Assembly (NCBI GenBank): GCA_016186985.1
Contig: JACPKO010000011.1
Location: 1 to 14,893, forward strand
Length of the DNA: 14,893 nucleotides
Source: Candidatus Daviesbacteria bacterium
GTDB taxonomy: Bacteria; Patescibacteriota; Microgenomatia; Daviesbacterales; UBA10151
Direction: 5' to 3'
The position numbers and the translations under genes were made by a program. Position 1 is the stretch's first letter. The number at the start of each line of letters is the position of its first letter. The notes under the pieces are model-generated. The model did not search any database and was not told the DNA's origin. It saw nothing but the letters and a program-made list of their open reading frames with translations. Positions 6,123-12,253 of the stretch are shown here, piece by piece.

Positions 6123-6357
6123 GTGTTGTAATCACTAGATGGGAATCTTTAGAATTGGCCTGTTCTATTGTTTTTTCGGCATATTTAATAACAGCTTTTA
6201 TGTCTTCGTGAGTCAGGCTGGGATATTCTTTGAGTATATCATCAAAAGTTTGACCATGAGCCAAAAGATTCAGAACAAGAGTTACAGGGATTCTTGTTCC
6301 TGCAACAGTAGGCTTTCCAGCTAAGATACGGGGATCTTTTATGATTCTTGTTTTCAT
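6103..6357 (-). CDS. DUF433 protein, probable antitoxin partner
   Basis: The 84-residue protein opens with RIIKDPRILAGKPTVAGTRI (from residue 4), the signature of DUF433 small DNA-binding-like proteins, followed by LVLNLLAHGQTFDDILKEYP and LTHEDIKAVIKYAEKTI. These helices are expected to form a helix-turn-helix-type fold and to bind the DUF5615 partner encoded immediately downstream. Autorepression of the operon is usual for such pairs but is not shown here. The last 15 residues after EQAN appear poorly conserved and overlap the partner gene. The start has a TAAAAT box 6 nt upstream and no Shine-Dalgarno sequence, so the mRNA may be leaderless. Such pairs are often on mobile or variable islands. 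Confidence 0.88.
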   Translation of the reverse strand: MKTRIIKDPRILAGKPTVAGTRIPVTLVLNLLAHGQTFDDILKEYPSLTHEDIKAVIKYAEKTIEQANSKDSHLVITTHEVPRR

Positions 6358-6363
6358 ATTTAT

Positions 6364-6369
6364 ATTTTA
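6364..6369 (-). promoter_or_regulatory. -10-like box of the DUF433/DUF5615 operon
   Basis: TAAAAT on the minus strand, 6 nt before ATG 6357. No convincing -35 is visible. The spacing suggests a leaderless transcript. Confidence 0.35.
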
Positions 6370-6387
6370 CCACGAAAAATTATTTAA

Positions 6388-6421
6388 AGGAAAATCTGGG
6401 GAGCGCCGTTTAGGAAAGATT
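6388..6421 (-). repeat. Duplicated remnant of the fmt 3' end (copy A)
   Basis: It matches 7423-7454 at the very end of fmt: AGGAAAATC and GCCGTTTAGGAAAGATT are identical in both, with 6-8 differing nt between. On the minus strand copy A reads SFLNGAPQIFL then stop, against SFLNGYPDFPLA then stop in fmt. No more of fmt is present beside it. The two copies bracket the gene at 6436-7370. Confidence 0.75.
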
Positions 6422-6435
6422 AACAATAATACTTT

Positions 6436-6672
6436 TTAGGCTATTAATTTGACAACAGCGTTAGTTAATCCTAGGTGAGGTACTGATCCTATTAAATCCT
6501 TAACGTCCTGGGTAGATGCTGAGGTGACTACTCGCTGAAGTATGACAGACCTGGTAATCCTGGGGACTCCTTGTTCCTGTAATACATGGTCAACTAAAGA
6601 TTCCAGTAAACCTAAGGCTTGATCCCCTTCGTCTACGGCAGTCTCTCCATTTTGTCGAATTCTATTTTCTAT
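6436..6672 (-). pseudogene. Frame-shifted 3' part (78 codons) of the gene at 6669-7370
   Basis: In the -1 frame a clean reading runs from the A6 run (6672-6677) to TAA at 6436-6438. It begins IENRIRQNGETAVDEG and continues ALGLLESLVDHVLQEQG, RITRSVILQRVVTS, then VKDLIGSV and ends NAVVKLIA. It has no start codon of its own, is helix-like and protein-like in composition, and would join the upstream product directly if the run were A7 or if ribosomes slipped back by one base. The joined protein would have 311 residues. Disrupted gene, programmed frameshift and sequencing error are all possible. Confidence 0.65.
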
Positions 6673-7370
6673 TTTTTCCCTAAAATGTCTGAGATGTAGT
6701 CCGCTACAAAACGATGCTGTTCTCCCAACCGGATAAAGTATGCGACTGATACACCTGCTTTATTTGCCCGACGAAGTGTGTCGGTCACGGTTCTGCTAAT
6801 GCTGCGATCTCTTGTGTTCTGAAAAGCCCTGTATTGGGCTCTTGAAAGTTGATAATTGTCGAGAGCGCTTTCAAAATTTTCTGCTTGAACCGCCTCGTAA
6901 AGTCTTCGGTCATATGTGCTATGTTCTGAGAGTTGTCTGTTAAGAACGCGCATTACGGACGGATCATAAGCTTCCCAGACTGCCTCAAATCTTCTGGACT
7001 TTGCGACTTCATCGAGCATGTTAGCGTGGGCAAGACTAAATAAGGTACTTTCGTTGTCAGTTTGTGCATAAGGGGGGAAACGGCCCTGAGCAATATATGA
7101 TCTAAAGTCTTCTACATCTTCTATAGCGACACCTTCTCCTAAATTTGCTTTTAAGGTGATTGCGAAATGGGAGTCTCTTCTTGCTCTTTTTTGTAAATTT
7201 TCTGCCCTGTTAGAATCCACGCCAAAACTTTCAAGAAAATATAAATTTCTAACTCTAGGGTCGATACTAAAAAAAGCTAAAACTGATTGATGTATCGAAG
7301 GGATTTTTGCGACATCTTCAGCACCGTGACTTCCTAGCGATAAGTGAACTCTCTGCTCAGAGTCTTTCAT
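6669..7370 (-). CDS. Uncharacterised protein, possibly TraB/ChaN/EreA-like; frame ends at an A6 run
   Basis: This 233-residue soluble protein has no signal or membrane segment. Near the N-terminus LGSHGAEDV (G13, S14, H15) followed by LYFLESFG (E47) recalls the G-x-H ... E arrangement of the TraB/ChaN/EreA superfamily. Near the C-terminus TRDRSISRTVTDTLRRA followed by VAYFIRLGEQH (H219) recalls the Arg-rich helix and second G-x-x-H of that group. This is pattern similarity only and the family call is weak. The TAG stop follows directly on GGGAAAAAA, and the -1 frame continues for 78 more codons. The gene starts 43 nt after fmt on the same strand with no Shine-Dalgarno sequence, and lies between two copies of the fmt 3' end, as if acquired as a single-gene cassette. 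Confidence 0.6.
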   Translation of the reverse strand: MKDSEQRVHLSLGSHGAEDVAKIPSIHQSVLAFFSIDPRVRNLYFLESFGVDSNRAENLQKRARRDSHFAITLKANLGEGVAIEDVEDFRSYIAQGRFPPYAQTDNESTLFSLAHANMLDEVAKSRRFEAVWEAYDPSVMRVLNRQLSEHSTYDRRLYEAVQAENFESALDNYQLSRAQYRAFQNTRDRSISRTVTDTLRRANKAGVSVAYFIRLGEQHRFVADYISDILGKK

Positions 7371-7413
7371 AAGTTGAGGATTGTACGCTCTTTTAATAGC
7401 CTTAGCAATAGTT

Positions 7414-8280
7414 TTAAGCTAGAGGAAAATCAGGGTAGCCGTTTAGGAAAGATTTTAAGTCAGTAACATTTTTTCCCTCCATTTGAATTTTACCCTCCGG
7501 GAAAAGTTTGACTATTTTTCCGTTCCATTTTGTCCAAGTTCCCGGCCAGGGGTAATAAGCCCGGACCATACGATCCAACTTTTGTAAGTTCAATACCTGC
7601 CTGCCGACAGGCAGGTCAAAATATCCGTCTTGCTTTTTGACAAGGTTACAATACTCCGCTATAGCGTGATTTTGTAACCTTGGCGTAATTTTACCTTTTG
7701 ATAAATCATTAATTACATTGGGAAGAATCTCGGCTGATTTGGCAAACATTTTCTGGCATAAAGATTCAAATGTATCGGTTTCTAAAATCTGGTACGGTTC
7801 CTGATAAAGTATTGGCCCGTGGTCCATTTCTTCATCCATTAAAATAAAACTTATAGCGGAATCTGTTATTCCGTCTAAAATTTGAGCCTGTATTGGGGAA
7901 GGACCGCGGTATAGAGGCAGTTTTGAGGGATGGATATTTATTGATCCAAATTTTGGGATATCTAGTAAAAGTCTTGGCAGTATTCGTCCATAAGCCACAA
8001 CTATATATAAGTCTGCATCCAAAAATGATAAATGGCTTTTAATAAAATTTACATCCAATTGTTTTGGCTCTAAAATTGGCAAACCATTTTTTTTGGCAAC
8101 TAAAGCAACGGGAGACTGAGTACTAGTAGTCACAATAGCTTGGATAGTAAACTTTAGAAAATTCGAGTTCCCACTTGACAAGTGGGAAGCTAAATGTTGA
8201 GGTGGATTTTGACAAAATTCTATTAGTTTTTCTAACACATATCCACTAAAATCTGGTGTCCCAAAATAAACAATTCTCAT
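7414..8280 (-). CDS. fmt: Methionyl-tRNA formyltransferase
   Basis: The 288-residue enzyme transfers a formyl group from 10-formyl-tetrahydrofolate to Met-tRNA for initiation. It begins MRIVYFGTPDFSG, the standard start. The folate/formyl site is intact: N115 and H117 in SINIHPSKLPLYRG, and D153 in MDEEMDHGP, equivalent to the catalytic N, H and D of the family. The C-terminal tRNA-binding part has KKQDGYFD and RMVRAYYPWPGTW. ATG 8280 was chosen; a frame open back to 8418 adds 46 residues that are partly translated heptamer repeat. Two palindromic elements are inserted in frame: residues about 26-38 (PQHLASHLSSG) and 222-229 (DLPVGRQV), both at places that can tolerate a loop. It forms the usual pair with def upstream, 152 nt away. 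Confidence 0.95.
   Translation of the reverse strand: MRIVYFGTPDFSGYVLEKLIEFCQNPPQHLASHLSSGNSNFLKFTIQAIVTTSTQSPVALVAKKNGLPILEPKQLDVNFIKSHLSFLDADLYIVVAYGRILPRLLLDIPKFGSINIHPSKLPLYRGPSPIQAQILDGITDSAISFILMDEEMDHGPILYQEPYQILETDTFESLCQKMFAKSAEILPNVINDLSKGKITPRLQNHAIAEYCNLVKKQDGYFDLPVGRQVLNLQKLDRMVRAYYPWPGTWTKWNGKIVKLFPEGKIQMEGKNVTDLKSFLNGYPDFPLA
7423..7454 (-). repeat. fmt 3' end, copy B of the flanking direct repeat
   Basis: The last codons of fmt (SFLNGYPDF and onward). It is in the same orientation as copy A at 6388-6421, about 1 kb away, and shares a 17-nt and a 9-nt identical block with it. Confidence 0.75.
7595..7616. repeat. Palindromic element inserted in frame in fmt
   Basis: ACCTGCCTG-CCGA-CAGGCAGGT is a perfect 9-bp inverted repeat. 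It is translated on the minus strand as DLPVGRQV between the conserved KKQDGYF and LQKLDRMVRAYYP segments of Fmt. I recall the same palindrome and peptide from other Candidate Phyla Radiation genes, but cannot verify this here. Confidence 0.75.
8168..8203. repeat. Palindromic element inserted in frame in fmt (LASHL type)
   Basis: TTCCCACTT-GAC-AAGTGGGAA is a perfect 9-bp stem followed by GCTAAATGTTGAGG. It encodes QHLASHLSSG on the minus strand. Fourteen nt (GTGGGAAGCTAAAT) and most flanking bases recur at 11440-11453 in the O-antigen ligase gene, also in frame, encoding QYLASHL. Confidence 0.75.
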
Positions 8281-8383
8281 TTCTTCAAATATTTTAGTCT
8301 TCCTTAAATTTTTAGAGATAAATTTATTTACTTGTAAAAGATCAGGTCGTGTTGAAATTATTTGTGGAATGATATTAATTTGG

Positions 8384-8432
8384 TTTTGAATTTTAAATTG
8401 TAATTTTGCATTTTGCATTTTACCTTTTAAAT
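8384..8432. repeat. Heptamer tandem array between def and fmt
   Basis: Seven consecutive 7-nt units: TTTTGAA, TTTTAAA, TTGTAAT, TTTGCAT, TTTGCAT, TTTACCT, TTTAAAT. The array ends exactly where the def stop codon begins (8433). It makes a false N-terminal extension of the fmt frame. Confidence 0.8.
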
Positions 8433-8951
8433 TTACAATGGTACTTGTTCATAAATATCCGCACCAGCAGCGTCCTTGCCGATAACTTTAAAGAGTTTGG
8501 ATTTTTGCTCCAAAATATGGTCCATAAACAATTTTCCCTGGAGGTGGTCGCATTCATGCTGGTAAATATGCGCCTCAAGCCCTTTTAGTCTTTCCTTGAA
8601 AACTTTACCCGACAAATCCTGATACTGCGCGTCTATCCATAAATGCCGCTTCACCTCGCCCCAATAATTGGGGATAGATAAACAGCCTTCGGTATAAACT
8701 TTTGTTACTTTGGAGAATTTTAGGATTTTAGGATTAAAAAAAGCTCTAAAATTTCCGTCATCCATTTTTGCCACAAAAAACTCCTCATCCATTCCGACTT
8801 GGGTCGAGGCAAGTCCTACGCCTTCCGGATCCAGAAAAGTTTTGGCAAGTTTAATCATATCCCTTATAATTTGGTTGTATCTCGGGGTAAATTTCCTTAC
8901 AGGTTTAGTTTTTATCCGTAACTTATTATCAGGCGCTATGACTAATTGCAT
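8433..8951 (-). CDS. def: Peptide deformylase
   Basis: This 172-residue enzyme removes the formyl group from the N-terminal Met of new proteins. All three family motifs are present: GVGLASTQVG (44-53, motif 1, with S49 where Ala is usual), EGCLSIP (88-94, with the metal ligand C90), and QHECDHLQG (131-139, with metal ligands H132 and H136 and catalytic E133). Length and order are normal. It is first in the minus-strand def-fmt unit, so the enzymes that add and remove the formyl group are probably co-expressed. ATG 8951 is preceded by TAAAAT with a 7-nt gap and by no Shine-Dalgarno sequence. It diverges from the gene at 9044. Confidence 0.96.
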   Translation of the reverse strand: MQLVIAPDNKLRIKTKPVRKFTPRYNQIIRDMIKLAKTFLDPEGVGLASTQVGMDEEFFVAKMDDGNFRAFFNPKILKFSKVTKVYTEGCLSIPNYWGEVKRHLWIDAQYQDLSGKVFKERLKGLEAHIYQHECDHLQGKLFMDHILEQKSKLFKVIGKDAAGADIYEQVPL

Positions 8952-8958
8952 GGGTGAA

Positions 8959-8964
8959 ATTTTA
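8959..8964 (-). promoter_or_regulatory. -10-like box of def-fmt
   Basis: TAAAAT on the minus strand, 7 nt before ATG 8951. The -35 is not clear. The spacing suggests a leaderless mRNA. Confidence 0.4.
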
Positions 8965-9006
8965 GCATGTCTTTTGGAAAGTTGTTAGATGAGATTTTAG
9001 GCAGGG

Positions 9007-9036
9007 TTGACTGAATTAACCATTCCCACATATACT
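9007..9036 (+). promoter_or_regulatory. Strong promoter of the 9044 gene, probably leaderless
   Basis: TTGACT (9007-9012) and TATACT (9031-9036) are separated by 18 nt, close to the bacterial consensus. The -10 ends 7 nt before ATG 9044, so transcription should begin at or next to the start codon. Confidence 0.65.
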
Positions 9037-9043
9037 TGCGGCC

Positions 9044-9799
9044 ATGCAAGAAAAGCTATCTACCGGGCCCGCTCCTCTGACTGAAGCGCAAAGACAGATA
9101 ATTGATAGAAATCTCTTTCAGCCTGGCCTCAATGTTATATATGGATCACAAATTTACAATCAATCCGGGTTGCCGGGAGTTTTTCGAACGTCCCCACTGG
9201 GTATTGACTGGGAAAAAATTACTCCAAATGGAAATAAATTAACCGGGAATTTAGCTTCCTTCAAGGGCAATCGTCTCTGGTGGCATCCCGGGTTATTTAA
9301 GTTTCCTAAGGAGCGATTTTCCCTTTGGGTCAGTATAGAAGATCACAGACTACATTTAATTAGTGATACTGTTGATCCTGGTAGTGGAAATTTGGTTATT
9401 GAAAATCTTGATGCCGAAGAAATAAGGCCGATAGATTGTCTTGCCAGCGGTATAGGAGTAGTTGATAAAGAAGGATTTTTATATGACCGTAAAGAAAACA
9501 GCGACTTACACGATCTTTTTATAGATGATCTCAGAAGGGCCCGGAAGGGTAAGAGACTCAGGTATTTTGACCGGGATGAGTATCTACTGAAGGTTGCACA
9601 ACCGGGAAAAGAAGGGGGTTTGGCTATGGCGCTGATGTTTGAAACCGGCCCAGAAGATGAACCCGATGGGGTTATAATTGAGTTACATACAAAAGATTTT
9701 AGATATATACAAGAGGGATTGCTCGAGCGGGTTATAGAACAACCGTTTGTTATGGCCCAAGCCCGGAGAAAACACTTCCCCTGGAGTTTATTCCGATAA
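9044..9799 (+). CDS. Uncharacterised soluble protein
   Basis: I do not recognise this 251-residue protein. It has no signal peptide or membrane helix. Visible features: PAPLTEAQRQIIDRNLFQPG near the start, a Trp-rich segment RLWWHPGLFKFPKERFSLWV (about 87-106), a stretch that looks like beta structure (LHLISDTVDPGSGNLVIENLD), a basic patch RRARKGKRLRYFDRD (about 164-178), and an acidic loop TGPEDEPDG before VIIELHTKDFRYIQEGLLERV. The C-terminus is basic (ARRKHFPWSLFR). Composition and codon use look like real coding sequence, and a strong promoter ends right at its ATG. It stands alone between def (divergent) and a convergent gene whose 3' end overlaps its own by 12 nt. Confidence 0.75.
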   Translation: MQEKLSTGPAPLTEAQRQIIDRNLFQPGLNVIYGSQIYNQSGLPGVFRTSPLGIDWEKITPNGNKLTGNLASFKGNRLWWHPGLFKFPKERFSLWVSIEDHRLHLISDTVDPGSGNLVIENLDAEEIRPIDCLASGIGVVDKEGFLYDRKENSDLHDLFIDDLRRARKGKRLRYFDRDEYLLKVAQPGKEGGLAMALMFETGPEDEPDGVIIELHTKDFRYIQEGLLERVIEQPFVMAQARRKHFPWSLFR

Positions 9800-10060
9800 A
9801 ACCTCGACTCTAATTTGTTTCATTCTCCACATGAAGAGCTTAGCTTTAGATTTAGCATTTGGATAATCTTTCACATAGCTTAAAGCCTCATCAAGAATTT
9901 TCCGTGGAAGGGTTTTGGCAAGCTTAATGTAAAGTGAGTAATGTTTCGTATCTTCCAATTGTTCCGCTAAATAAACCCCATACATTTGAAATTCAGTGGA
10001 AATGTTTTTTGGCCTTTTTACAGCCGGGAATTTACCCAGGGCCTCGCCAATTCTTTTCAT
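9788..10060 (-). CDS. Small basic helical protein of unknown function, coupled to the O-antigen ligase gene
   Basis: The 90-residue protein is Lys-rich and probably all-helical. Recognisable blocks are FQMYGVYLAEQLED (about 24-37), SLYIKLAKTLPRKILDEALS (42-61) and AKSKAKLFMWRMKQI (68-83). I recall similar short proteins as conserved hypotheticals in Candidate Phyla Radiation genomes, but cannot name a domain. Its ATG overlaps the TGA of the preceding gene (ATGA, 4 nt), so translation is likely coupled. The basic helices could bind nucleic acid, but this is not shown. Its 3' end overlaps the convergent 9044 gene by 12 nt. Confidence 0.7.
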   Translation of the reverse strand: MKRIGEALGKFPAVKRPKNISTEFQMYGVYLAEQLEDTKHYSLYIKLAKTLPRKILDEALSYVKDYPNAKSKAKLFMWRMKQIRVEVLSE

Positions 10061-12183
10061 TTTAGTTGCTCTTGCAGCTTTAAAGCCTCAGGGTCGCCCG
10101 GGATAAGTTTTACTACGGCATCAATTTGTTCTTTGGCGCGATCTTTCTGGTTGGCTTTGATATAAAGCTCAGCCAGGTTAAGTCTGGCCTCACGGTAATT
10201 AGGTTTAATCTTGATTGCTTTCTCCAAAGCCGATATAGCGTCAGCCTGTTCTTCAAATTGGGTTAATATAACGGCCTTATTAAGAAGAAGTTTTGGATCA
10301 GTTGGTGCAAGTTCAGTCGACCTATCCACAATTTCCAAAGTTTTTGCCTTAAAAGCAGGGTCAAGCAGGCTAAGCTGGAAATAAGTCTTAATAGCCGTCC
10401 TTAAGATTGTTGTGTTAACCGGACTCATAGAAAGGCTTAATTCAGTAAAAAATAATGAATCATCCTTAAGTTCACCTGATGTGGATGAATCTTCAGTTGA
10501 AAGCGCGAGCGCAGACGCGGCGGCAGCATTCCCAAGCTCGGAGAGATATAGAGGCTCTTTAGAATTAAGTCTCGCGGCCCCAACAAGATAATTATAAGCC
10601 CTACCAGGATTGCCAAGGTCATTGTAATCAGTGCCTTTTTTGTAAAAAGTGTCCGCTTCCCAAATTGAATAAAGCGAATTAAGCATGAGCAAAACGATAA
10701 CTATTATCAAAACCTGGACTGCCCGGAAAATAATTTTTTTCCTCCCCACCAAAACCAAAAGAGAATTAATAGTCCCGGCAATAACGTTTTTGTCTGATAA
10801 CTGCCTGGTTTTCTGCAGATAAACAAATGCTAAAGCGGGAAAAAGATAGAAAAAAATGGATATAGTGACAACAGAAAATAAGAAAAAGTTCTGAATGAGA
10901 TATGAAATATAGCCTGCAAGCAAAGCAGCAGGTAGTATGCTGTATGCAGTATGCTGGGATTTGTTTTTACTGTATACTGTATACTGTATACTGTATATGA
11001 TAAAGGTTATGATTATTGCCAGATAAGTTATAAATCCAAAAGCCCCCGTCGTTGCCAGATAATTAAGGTACTCGTTATGCGCTTTGTTGTATAAAAAATC
11101 CCATTCCGAAACCAGATTATGTTCATTGGGACGGAACTGATAATAAGCGTAAGCAAAAGTCTCAACCCCGGAACCAAACAAGGGATAAGCTTTAAAAATA
11201 TCCAGCGCCCCTTTCCAAACTATCAAACGGATTTGGCCGGATTCTGTTCCCCCATTTTCCAGCTGTGTACCTGAAGGGGCTGCAGCCTGGGTGAAACCTG
11301 GCCTTAGAGGGACAGCCGGGTTTTTCAAGAGCCGCACTTCTGTCAAAGCCGAGCCAAAAAACAGGTTAATTAGAAGAAATCCCCCCAGGACAATTCCTAA
11401 AAGTTTAAAATCCGCTTTATTTAGCTTTGCACCTTTAAGGTGGGAAGCTAAATATTGGGATAGTATTAAAACTGCAAAGCCTGCGATTAATCCTAAAGTT
11501 GCGCCTCGGGAGTAGGTGAAAGTGAAGGCCAGATACAGAGTAAAGAGTAAAAAGTAAAGAGTAAAGAGTTGTAGTTTGGTTCTTGCGGTCATTAAAAAAT
11601 AAATTGCGGGAAAAATAAGCATCCCCAAATAAGCTGCCAGCCAATTAGGCTGGCCTAAAGTGGCAAAAACCCTGGCCTGCACATCCTGGACCCAGCAGGA
11701 TGCGCTAAAATCCCCCGTTAAAATTACACAAGAAGGTGAAAGACCAAAATGCTCAGGGATCGCATAGAGCGAGACAAAAAATCCGGCAATCACAGCCCCC
11801 TTTAAAAACCCTAAAACATCTTCTTTTTCAAAATTCGAGACGTAGGCGTAGTACAAAATAATATATGAAATAATTGACAAAAGCCCGCCGTTTGAGCGCG
11901 AATAATAACCCCAAATTGAAATGTGGGGGTCTATTGAGAAAATCGTGGATATGATTTGACCCAGGAGAAATAGTGCAAGGGGAATATCTAAAACTGTCCG
12001 TTTGAAGATCAACTTTTTTTCCGAAACCATCCTCATAATCCAGAGCCCCGTGGTTATTATCGCCAGGGCATAAACGGTAATCATTTTGTTGTACTCAAAC
12101 AGTTCAGAGTTTAGTTTGTTGAAGACAAACGGAGTTAGACAAAAAAGTAGATAAAAAGCCAGGCGCAATAGTTTGATTAACAT
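10057..12183 (-). CDS. O-antigen ligase (Wzy/WaaL-type) membrane protein with C-terminal TPR repeats
   Basis: The 708-residue protein has many membrane helices (residues about 5-240 and 375-510). Between them is a large loop with the O-antigen ligase/polymerase pattern: RLIVWKGALDIFKAYPLFGSG, ETFAYAYYQFRP and KAHNEYLNYLATTG (H369). The last 150 residues are soluble TPR-like helices (LSELGNAAAASA, LLLNKAVILTQFEEQADAISALEKAIKIKPNYREARLNLAELYIKAN are parts of successive repeats). Such proteins move lipid-linked glycans on to an acceptor or polymerise them outside the membrane; TPR-bearing forms may glycosylate proteins. The substrate is unknown. Three repeats lie in its coding sequence (10936-10996, 11430-11459, 11537-11571), in membrane or loop parts. 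The small gene downstream is translationally coupled. Confidence 0.88.
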   Translation of the reverse strand: MLIKLLRLAFYLLFCLTPFVFNKLNSELFEYNKMITVYALAIITTGLWIMRMVSEKKLIFKRTVLDIPLALFLLGQIISTIFSIDPHISIWGYYSRSNGGLLSIISYIILYYAYVSNFEKEDVLGFLKGAVIAGFFVSLYAIPEHFGLSPSCVILTGDFSASCWVQDVQARVFATLGQPNWLAAYLGMLIFPAIYFLMTARTKLQLFTLYFLLFTLYLAFTFTYSRGATLGLIAGFAVLILSQYLASHLKGAKLNKADFKLLGIVLGGFLLINLFFGSALTEVRLLKNPAVPLRPGFTQAAAPSGTQLENGGTESGQIRLIVWKGALDIFKAYPLFGSGVETFAYAYYQFRPNEHNLVSEWDFLYNKAHNEYLNYLATTGAFGFITYLAIIITFIIYSIQYTVYSKNKSQHTAYSILPAALLAGYISYLIQNFFLFSVVTISIFFYLFPALAFVYLQKTRQLSDKNVIAGTINSLLVLVGRKKIIFRAVQVLIIVIVLLMLNSLYSIWEADTFYKKGTDYNDLGNPGRAYNYLVGAARLNSKEPLYLSELGNAAAASALALSTEDSSTSGELKDDSLFFTELSLSMSPVNTTILRTAIKTYFQLSLLDPAFKAKTLEIVDRSTELAPTDPKLLLNKAVILTQFEEQADAISALEKAIKIKPNYREARLNLAELYIKANQKDRAKEQIDAVVKLIPGDPEALKLQEQLK
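10936..10996. repeat. Heptamer arrays inside the O-antigen ligase gene
   Basis: TATGCTG, TATGCAG, TATGCTG (10936-10956) and, after a short gap, four perfect ACTGTAT units (10969-10996). The array keeps the reading frame and codes for the Tyr/Ser-rich segment SIQYTVYSKNKSQHTAYSIL between two membrane helices. Confidence 0.85.
11430..11459. repeat. Second copy of the LASHL-type palindromic element, in the ligase gene
   Basis: CACCTT-T-AAGGTG (11430-11442) is followed by GGAAGCTAAATATTGGG. The stem sequence differs from the fmt copy at 8168-8203 but is still palindromic, while the tail GTGGGAAGCTAAAT is identical. It encodes QYLASHLKGA on the minus strand. Confidence 0.7.
11537..11571. repeat. 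Heptamer array inside the O-antigen ligase gene
   Basis: Five units: AGAGTAA, AGAGTAA, AAAGTAA, AGAGTAA, AGAGTTG. On the minus strand they encode the repetitive hydrophobic stretch LQLFTLYFLLFTLYL, which fits as a membrane helix. Confidence 0.85.
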
Positions 12184-12193
12184 GAACGGTTCA

Positions 12194-12246
12194 ATATTAA
12201 TCGACTTAAGGTGTACAAAACAAGTGATCTGGCGTATATTTAATAT
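12194..12246. promoter_or_regulatory. Divergent promoter region between the ligase and KPAIYLYP genes
   Basis: For the minus-strand ligase, TAATAT at 12199-12194 lies 10 nt before ATG 12183, with a weak TTGTTT about 18 nt upstream. For the plus-strand gene, TAATAT at 12241-12246 lies 7 nt before ATG 12254. The -35 elements are poor. No Shine-Dalgarno sequence precedes either start. Confidence 0.4.
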
Positions 12247-12253
12247 AGTTTCT

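Noticed and set aside
8281..8418. N-terminal 46-residue extension of Fmt.
   Set aside because: Much of it is translated heptamer repeat, and MRIVYFGTPDF at 8280 is the normal family start.
12173..12253. TTG 12173 or ATG 12182 as the start of the KPAIYLYP protein.
   Set aside because: These starts would overlap or abut the divergent ligase start and leave no room for its promoter. ATG 12254 has a -10-like box 7 nt upstream and puts the KGY membrane anchor near the N-terminus.
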